Shown here piece after piece: positions 13,144-16,875 of a stretch of DNA of 16,875 bases. How positions within the stretch are numbered: position 1 is the stretch's first letter; each line of letters starts with the position of its first letter. The stretch spans positions 1 to 16,875 of the forward strand of contig JAFSBS010000044.1 of NCBI GenBank assembly GCA_017437165.1, written 5' to 3'. This stretch comes from Clostridia bacterium. Its GTDB lineage: Bacteria > Bacillota > Clostridia > Oscillospirales > Acutalibacteraceae. The notes below the pieces were generated by a model that saw nothing but the letters and a program-made list of their open reading frames with translations, searched no databases and was not told where the DNA came from. A program made the position numbers and the translations under genes.

Positions 13144-13665
13144 ATGAATGAAGAAAAAAAGGTTTGCTGTTTTTTCGGACACAGAAAAATATCTGATGCA
13201 GACAGTTTAAAAATCAAAGTATATGAAACAATGGAAAATCTGATACTGCATAACGGTGTTGATACATTCTTAATGGGAAGCAAAAGTGAGTTTGACCGTT
13301 TATGCAGAAAAGTTGTTTCAGAACTAAAAGAAAAATATACATATATCAAGAGAATTTATATTCGTGCAGAATACCCAGACATAAACGAAGATTACGAAAA
13401 TTATCTTCTGGAAAGTTGCGAAGAAACATATTATCCAGAAAGGGCAAGAAACGCAGGTAAGGCAGTTTATGTTGAAAGAAATTGTGAAATGATTGATAAA
13501 TCTGATTACTGCATTGCTTATTTCAAAGACAGTTATTTACCACCCAGAAGAAAAAACAGTAGACGAGATTTATTTGATTATCAACCAAAAAGCGGAACAG
13601 GCATTGCTTATAAATATGCTGTTCAGAAAAAAAGAACAATAATTAATCTGGCAGAAAAAATATAA
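13144..13665 (+). CDS. SLOG-family protein (DUF1273/YpsA-like), 173 aa
   Basis: Seen: CCFFGHRKI at 8-16, FLMGSKSEFDRLC in place of the usual GGAxGFD nucleotide-binding loop, and the closing KSGTGIAYKYA with a final hydrophobic strand TIINL. SLOG folds are Rossmann-like and are thought to bind nucleotides or nucleotide-derived ligands; this subtype is frequent in clostridial conjugative elements, and its biochemical role is unknown. Conserved YYPERARNAGKAVYVERN and PPRRKNSRRDLFDYQPKSGT are typical of the subtype. AGGGGT precedes the ATG, which lies 23 nt behind the terminator of a long structured leader, so expression may be attenuated. Confidence 0.9.
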   Translation: MNEEKKVCCFFGHRKISDADSLKIKVYETMENLILHNGVDTFLMGSKSEFDRLCRKVVSELKEKYTYIKRIYIRAEYPDINEDYENYLLESCEETYYPERARNAGKAVYVERNCEMIDKSDYCIAYFKDSYLPPRRKNSRRDLFDYQPKSGTGIAYKYAVQKKRTIINLAEKI

Positions 13666-13706
13666 AAATTAATATGTTGAGAATTTTAAATTGTGGGTAT
13701 AAACAA

Positions 13707-15146
13707 ATGAAAAGAATAACAAGTTTAATATTACTGGTTATTATGCTATTGTCCTTATCGGTAACTGTTTCAGCAAATCAAGAAGTCGGTCTTTATGTGG
13801 ATAGAAAATATGTGCAAAATGCAAATGGCTTTATTGAAAACGGTCGTACAATGGTGCCAGTTAGGGCATTGGCTGAAAAAATGCAGTCAGAGGTAATCTG
13901 GGTAGAAAGTGAAAGAAAGGTTATTTTGAATAAGCCTTGTGATAAAATGGAGTATAACGGAACAAATTATGAAAATGTTGTTGCCAGTTGTGAACTGATT
14001 TTGGGTAAGGCGGAAATCAGAATTAAACTTTTAAAAGATGGCAAGGAAATTTTCAATGTGCTTAAAAAAATTGACTGCATAGCAAATGCAATCAATGGAC
14101 GGACACATATTCCTGCTCGTTTCGTAGGTTATGCTTTGGGATATAGTGTAGATTATAAACAATTACATAACAGGCACGATGTGTATTATGAATTTATTGG
14201 AAAGCAAACTATTGATTTTGAAGTAGTTGCTGAACAAATTGAAAATTTAAAAAGTGAAAAATACCCTAATACCATTACTGTTGACGGAAAAAATTATGCT
14301 TCAAGAAATGGTTATGATAACATTGTTATTGTAGATACAAGTAAGGGTAAAATTGAAAATGGCAAATTTGTAAATTTAGTTCCGTATAGATTTACAGAGA
14401 ATAATGTTACCATTGAATCAAATGAAAAAGAATATGAAATTTCTAACAATAATACAGCAGAAGAAAATTTCAATAACTTTTCAAAGTTCTATAAAGATAA
14501 GACAGGGGAAGATGTTGAAATTGTAGAAATTTTAAATGATTTAAAAATTTATCATTTACAATTTCTAACAAACAATAATTTTCTCTTCCAGTATTTTAAT
14601 GGGAAATCATCTGATTCTACTATTTATTTGTATAAGTATCTGGAGGAAAAGAAGTATTATAAGATGACAGCATCTTCTCCTATTTATGATTACAGCAAAT
14701 TATATTATGTTAATCGTGATAAAAGTGATTATGGTTATGGAAGTTCGTATGGACAAAAAGTTTATGGTAATAAAAATGACAGTTTTTTAAGAAAAGGTGC
14801 AAATAAAAATTCTTTATTATTTTTGAATGCTTTTCTTGGTGAAACTGGTCATAAAATTTGGAAAATGATGTCTGATTACTATACCTTCTCTGGTCATTTC
14901 TATGTACCACAAGATACAGAATGGAAAAAGTTTGAGGATAATGAACCAATCGTTTTTGATTCAATAAATAAAGAAAATGTTGAAAAATATGGTTTAAAAT
15001 TCATTTCTACATACGATGAAATAGGAGAAACAATTCTTGTTTTAGAAACCAATAAGCAAAGAATTTACATAGAATATGCGAAGCCATATATCATTGGAGA
15101 TTTAATATCTGGTTATACTGTTGTTTTTGAAAATATTGAAAATTGA
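13707..15146 (+). CDS. Secreted copper-amine-oxidase-N ('stalk') domain protein, 479 aa
   Basis: Start placed at 13707 because TGGGT precedes it and a clean signal peptide begins there (MKR, then the hydrophobic ITSLILLVIMLLSLSV, cut probably after VSA at 23). The ATG 33 nt earlier lacks a ribosome binding site. Residues about 28-150 hold the repeated NGRTMVPVRALAEKM and NGRTHIPARFVGYALGY patterns of the Cu_amine_oxidN1 domain, common in extracytoplasmic clostridial proteins and usually structural rather than enzymatic. The remaining 330 aa are Asn/Lys/Tyr-rich and unassigned, with no LPXTG motif or C-terminal anchor seen. It lies 41 nt behind the SLOG gene. Its role in a mobile element is unclear; surface interaction or cell-wall effects are guesses. 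Confidence 0.8.
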   Translation: MKRITSLILLVIMLLSLSVTVSANQEVGLYVDRKYVQNANGFIENGRTMVPVRALAEKMQSEVIWVESERKVILNKPCDKMEYNGTNYENVVASCELILGKAEIRIKLLKDGKEIFNVLKKIDCIANAINGRTHIPARFVGYALGYSVDYKQLHNRHDVYYEFIGKQTIDFEVVAEQIENLKSEKYPNTITVDGKNYASRNGYDNIVIVDTSKGKIENGKFVNLVPYRFTENNVTIESNEKEYEISNNNTAEENFNNFSKFYKDKTGEDVEIVEILNDLKIYHLQFLTNNNFLFQYFNGKSSDSTIYLYKYLEEKKYYKMTASSPIYDYSKLYYVNRDKSDYGYGSSYGQKVYGNKNDSFLRKGANKNSLLFLNAFLGETGHKIWKMMSDYYTFSGHFYVPQDTEWKKFEDNEPIVFDSINKENVEKYGLKFISTYDEIGETILVLETNKQRIYIEYAKPYIIGDLISGYTVVFENIEN

Positions 15147-15238
15147 AATTTTTCAATTAGTTAAAAATATATGATTATTGGAATTGTAATTTGACTGTCA
15201 TATATTAACTTTTAAAGTGCTGTTTTTGAATTTAAGTC

Positions 15239-15320
15239 TTGTGTTTTTTATCATAATATGTTATAATAAAAAACACCAAAGGCACTTGATATTATTCACA
15301 TAGAATAATCAAAAAAGTGC
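15239..15320 (+). promoter_or_regulatory. Right-end promoter-like sequence and hairpins
   Basis: TTGTGT (15239-15244)-17-TATAAT (15262-15267) with TGT before the -10 would read outward through the right end. The same bases form a perfect 11-bp hairpin GTGTTTTTTAT/ATAAAAAACAC (15241-15251/15266-15276). A second imperfect hairpin joins GCACTT to AAGTGC (15282-15320), with TATTATTC/GAATAAT inside. No larger gene lies between 15147 and the end of the element. Confidence 0.45.
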
Positions 15321-15354
15321 TGACAACACTTGACAACACTTTTGACAACACTTT
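15321..15354 (+). repeat. Right-end tandem repeats, putative integrase arm sites
   Basis: Three direct copies of TGACAACACT(T) begin at 15321, 15331 and 15343, with spacings of 10 and 12. They match the two left-end copies in sequence and orientation and lie about 100 bp inside the right core. Confidence 0.7.
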
Positions 15355-15363
15355 CTTTGTGGA

Positions 15364-15465
15364 ATGGTGAGAATGGTGGAAAACGGTATCAAAAACTGCC
15401 TTGAAAACGCACTAAAAGCACCATATAACACCTCTGAAATGACAGTCAAGTTAGAGTGGGAGTGA
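15364..15465 (+). CDS. 33-aa ORF running through attR, ending in EWE
   Basis: It starts MVRMVENGIKN and ends VKLEWE-stop, so the attR core is read in the same frame as in guaA. In the excised circle it would end EWE with the TAA now behind guaA. No convincing ribosome binding site. The frame match may be chance (one in three) or a by-product of how the element captured the guaA end. Weakly supported as a gene. Confidence 0.25.
   Translation: MVRMVENGIKNCLENALKAPYNTSEMTVKLEWE
15454..15461 (+). other. attR core (GAGTGGGA)
   Basis: Exact 8-bp copy of the attL core. It is followed by GTGA, which with the core reads GAG TGG GAG TGA: the likely original end of guaA, now displaced 14.5 kb. Bases outside the 8 bp diverge between the two ends. 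Confidence 0.78.
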
Positions 15466-15562
15466 CCCAAATATTTCGAGGCAAACTCACATTTCTCCCC
15501 GGGGCAAAAATCTTTTCCCTCGCTCCCGCTCGGAGAAGAAGAAAGAATATAGAAAAAACATC

Positions 15563-15594
15563 AGACCTTGTTCGTTTCGAACAAGGTCTTTTCT
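15563..15594 (+). terminator. Probable native guaA terminator, displaced by the insertion
   Basis: AGACCTTGTTCG, loop TTT, CGAACAAGGTCT (15563-15589): a perfect 12-bp stem followed by TTTTCTTTT. It lies about 100 bp beyond attR, where the end of the guaA transcript would be without the element. Confidence 0.88.
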
Positions 15595-15970
15595 TTTCCC
15601 TTTTCGACCTTGTTTCACTCTTTTTCCTCTTCCTTTCCCTCTCAAGTCAAAGGAAAAAAGAAGTAGAAGAAGAGTAGTATTAAGTTCCGGTTTTCCCCTC
15701 CTTTTCCACTCCCGTAGAAAAGGAGCCGAAGGAAAGAATTCTCTTTCCTTCTCATTTCCATTCCTTCTTCTTTTACAAGAAGAAAAAATGAAAAGGAAAA
15801 CCTTTATCCCATTTCTTTTCCTCTTCTTTATCTTTTTCAGAAGTAGAAGAAATGGCTCTATTCTTGACTTTTTCCTCCATCTCTTCTCTTCTTCTGAAGA
15901 GGAAATGAGAGGAGAAAAATGGGAGAAAAAAGAAGGGGAAAGGGAAAAGGAGAGAGAAAAAATATTTGCC
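15594..15970. repeat. Alternating pyrimidine/purine blocks forming five serial hairpins
   Basis: About 375 bp of host flank consist of pyrimidine-rich blocks, each followed by a purine-rich block that pairs with it. Stems: TTCCTTT/AAAGGAA (15630/15649), CTCCTTTTC/GAAAAGGAG (15698/15717), TTCCTTCTCATTT/AAATGAAAAGGAA with one mismatch (15745/15786), CCATTTCTT/AAGAAATGG (15809/15847), and CTCTTC/GAAGAG (15886/15896). A long purine tract follows. Open frames here are low-complexity and have no support as genes. Confidence 0.65.
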
Positions 15971-15996
15971 CTTTTGGGAAAGTTTTTATTGTCCTA

Positions 15997-16045
15997 TGAC
16001 ATGAAAAATCCCCGAAAGCCTTGAAAAATCAGGGTTTTCGGGGCT
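15997..16045 (-). terminator. Terminator of the AraC-type gene
   Basis: On the minus strand CCCCGAAAA (16043-16035) pairs with TTTCGGGG (16018-16011 region), with CC/GG pairs inside, then ATTTTTCATG. It lies about 70 bp behind the AraC stop. The 16046-16112 gap shows nothing else. Confidence 0.8.
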
Positions 16046-16112
16046 TGCTAAAAGTTGATTGACAAACTTTTTTGGCAACAGTTTATATTACCTTCTTAAT
16101 TGTAGCTTGTAC

Positions 16113-16875
16113 TCACTTATTAGAAACCTGCTGAAGATACTTTCTCGGCGATATGCCGTAATGCTCTTTGAATGACTTGCTGAAGGAATAAATGCTGGAG
16201 TAATTCATAAGGTCTGCCACCTGAGAAATACTTTTTTTGTTTTCCGCAAGCAGAAGTCTTGCCGTCTCAAGCCGCTTTACTCTGTAATAGTAGGAGAGGG
16301 AAACGGTGGTTGTTTTTCTGAAAAGGGCGGATAAATAACTGTAATTATATCCCATTTCCGTTGCCATGTCACTGAGAGAAGTCAAAGAATACAGATGCGT
16401 GTCTATGTAATTCATCATCTTATAGCAAAGCTCCGAGCCGCTTTGATTTATGGTAGAGACATCCGACAAATCCGATTTCATTCCCCTTAAAATGTAAACA
16501 ATCATCTGATTGCAAAGTGCCGACAGCATTTCGTTGGAAAACGGGGAGCTGTTTTTGTTGTTGTCATCAAATTCGGAGAGAATACAGTCAATAAGGTCAA
16601 GTGCCTTTTCGTTGTGAATGACTCTTGAATAGGGTGAGATGTTTTGTGACCATACCTTGTTGAGTTCATCTGCAAATCTGAAGGAATTTACCGAGAATGT
16701 TATAAAGTCATAGGATAGGGGATTGTCAATGTCTGATTCCACTTTGTGAATTTCAAAGGGAAAAGAAACATAAATGTCGCCTTTTTTTACTTGTGTGGGA
16801 ACATTGCCCGTGTACATCCTGCCGCTTCCTTTTGTGACGACCGAAAGCTCATAAACTCCGCCGTGCATATGTTCC
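16113..16875 (-). CDS. AraC-family transcriptional regulator, 5' end outside window
   Basis: The N-terminal part is a cupin-like ligand-sensing domain (MHGGVYELSVVTKGSGRMY, KKGDIYVSFPFEIHKV). The C-terminal 100 residues are the double helix-turn-helix AraC/XylS domain: LSDMATEMGYNYSYLSALFRK as the first HTH, and ISQVADLMNYSSIYSFSKSFK followed by HYGISPRKYL as the second. The frame stays open to the right edge, with Glu-His before the first visible Met, so the true start is outside. These regulators often control sugar or carbohydrate uptake genes; the target is not in view. Composition matches guaA, marking this as host chromosome. Confidence 0.93.
   Translation of the reverse strand, partial: EHMHGGVYELSVVTKGSGRMYTGNVPTQVKKGDIYVSFPFEIHKVESDIDNPLSYDFITFSVNSFRFADELNKVWSQNISPYSRVIHNEKALDLIDCILSEFDDNNKNSSPFSNEMLSALCNQMIVYILRGMKSDLSDVSTINQSGSELCYKMMNYIDTHLYSLTSLSDMATEMGYNYSYLSALFRKTTTVSLSYYYRVKRLETARLLLAENKKSISQVADLMNYSSIYSFSKSFKEHYGISPRKYLQQVSNK

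Larger units (their letters stand above)
973..15461. mobile_element. Integrative mobilizable element (IME-like) inserted in the guaA 3' end
   Basis: The segment between two GAGTGGGA cores (core-to-core 14,481 bp) is AT-rich. It carries a tyrosine integrase, an excisionase-like HTH protein, MobC-like and ArdC-like proteins, an HUH-type protein and cargo, and tandem arm-type repeats lie inside each end. The 3' end of guaA is a known integration hotspot. No VirB4, VirD4/TcpA or large relaxase is encoded, so self-transfer is unlikely. Mobilisation by a helper, or a satellite lifestyle, is inferred. Confidence 0.88.

Noticed and set aside
15456..16024. Two plus-strand open frames in the pyrimidine/purine tract
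   Set aside because: Products are runs of Phe/Leu/Ser or Glu/Lys dictated by the tract, and the first crosses attR and the guaA terminator.
1..16875. CRISPR array, tRNA or rRNA genes, insertion sequence transposase
   Set aside because: No regularly spaced repeat-spacer series, no cloverleaf-like gene at the att site, and no transposase motif seen on either strand.

Overview
The window reads as a chromosomal segment from a low-GC Firmicute, most likely a gut-type Clostridia. The evidence is AGGAGG-like ribosome binding sites, TTGACA/TATAAT promoters often with an extended TG, and protein families typical of clostridial mobile elements. It carries a foreign element of about 14.5 kb inserted at the very 3' end of guaA. 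The two host flanks (guaA on the left; an AraC-type regulator on the right) are visibly richer in G+C than the AT-rich insert.

Boundaries. guaA ends in the canonical ...GTIEWE. The core GAGTGGGA, which encodes part of EWE, occurs at 973-980 and again at 15454-15461. Tandem TTGACAACACTTT repeats lie just inside both ends and look like integrase arm sites. A strong terminator that probably belonged to guaA is now stranded beyond the right end (15563-15589). The element supplies its own terminator behind guaA.

Left module (1.1-4.7 kb, mostly minus strand): an excisionase-like HTH protein, a terminator, a tyrosine integrase, an overlapping ribbon-helix-helix MobC-like protein and two small conserved proteins; upstream of these is an ArdC-type antirestriction protein preceded by two tiny coupled ORFs. 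Central replication/mobilisation-like module (4.9-7.4 kb, plus strand): a winged-helix protein related to replication-relaxation proteins, its 298-aa partner, a 35-aa ORF, and a compact HUH-type protein with an AT-hook. There are no T4SS or coupling-protein genes, so this looks like an integrative mobilizable element or a satellite rather than a self-transmissible ICE.

Cargo (7.4-15.1 kb): a minus-strand pair of unrecognised genes (154 and 185 aa); an XRE regulator followed by a stump of type I methylase hsdM, then a tail-anchored coiled-coil protein and a 602-aa DUF4116-like repeat protein; a structured non-coding stretch; a 330-aa unknown protein with its own promoter; a long structured leader before a SLOG/DUF1273 protein; and a secreted copper-amine-oxidase-N ('stalk') protein.

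The two most unusual signals are regulatory. (1) The adjacent 154- and 185-aa genes both have a Shine-Dalgarno sequence separated from the AUG by a 7-bp hairpin whose loop is complementary to an upstream arm. The spacing is nearly identical and the paired arms differ in sequence while still pairing, which suggests a pseudoknot-like translational control element. (2) Three promoters, in front of the xis-like gene, the 154-aa gene and the 330-aa gene, share one layout: TCCGA-N4-TCGGA, then 10 bp, the -35, 17 bp, and an extended -10. This suggests a shared operator.
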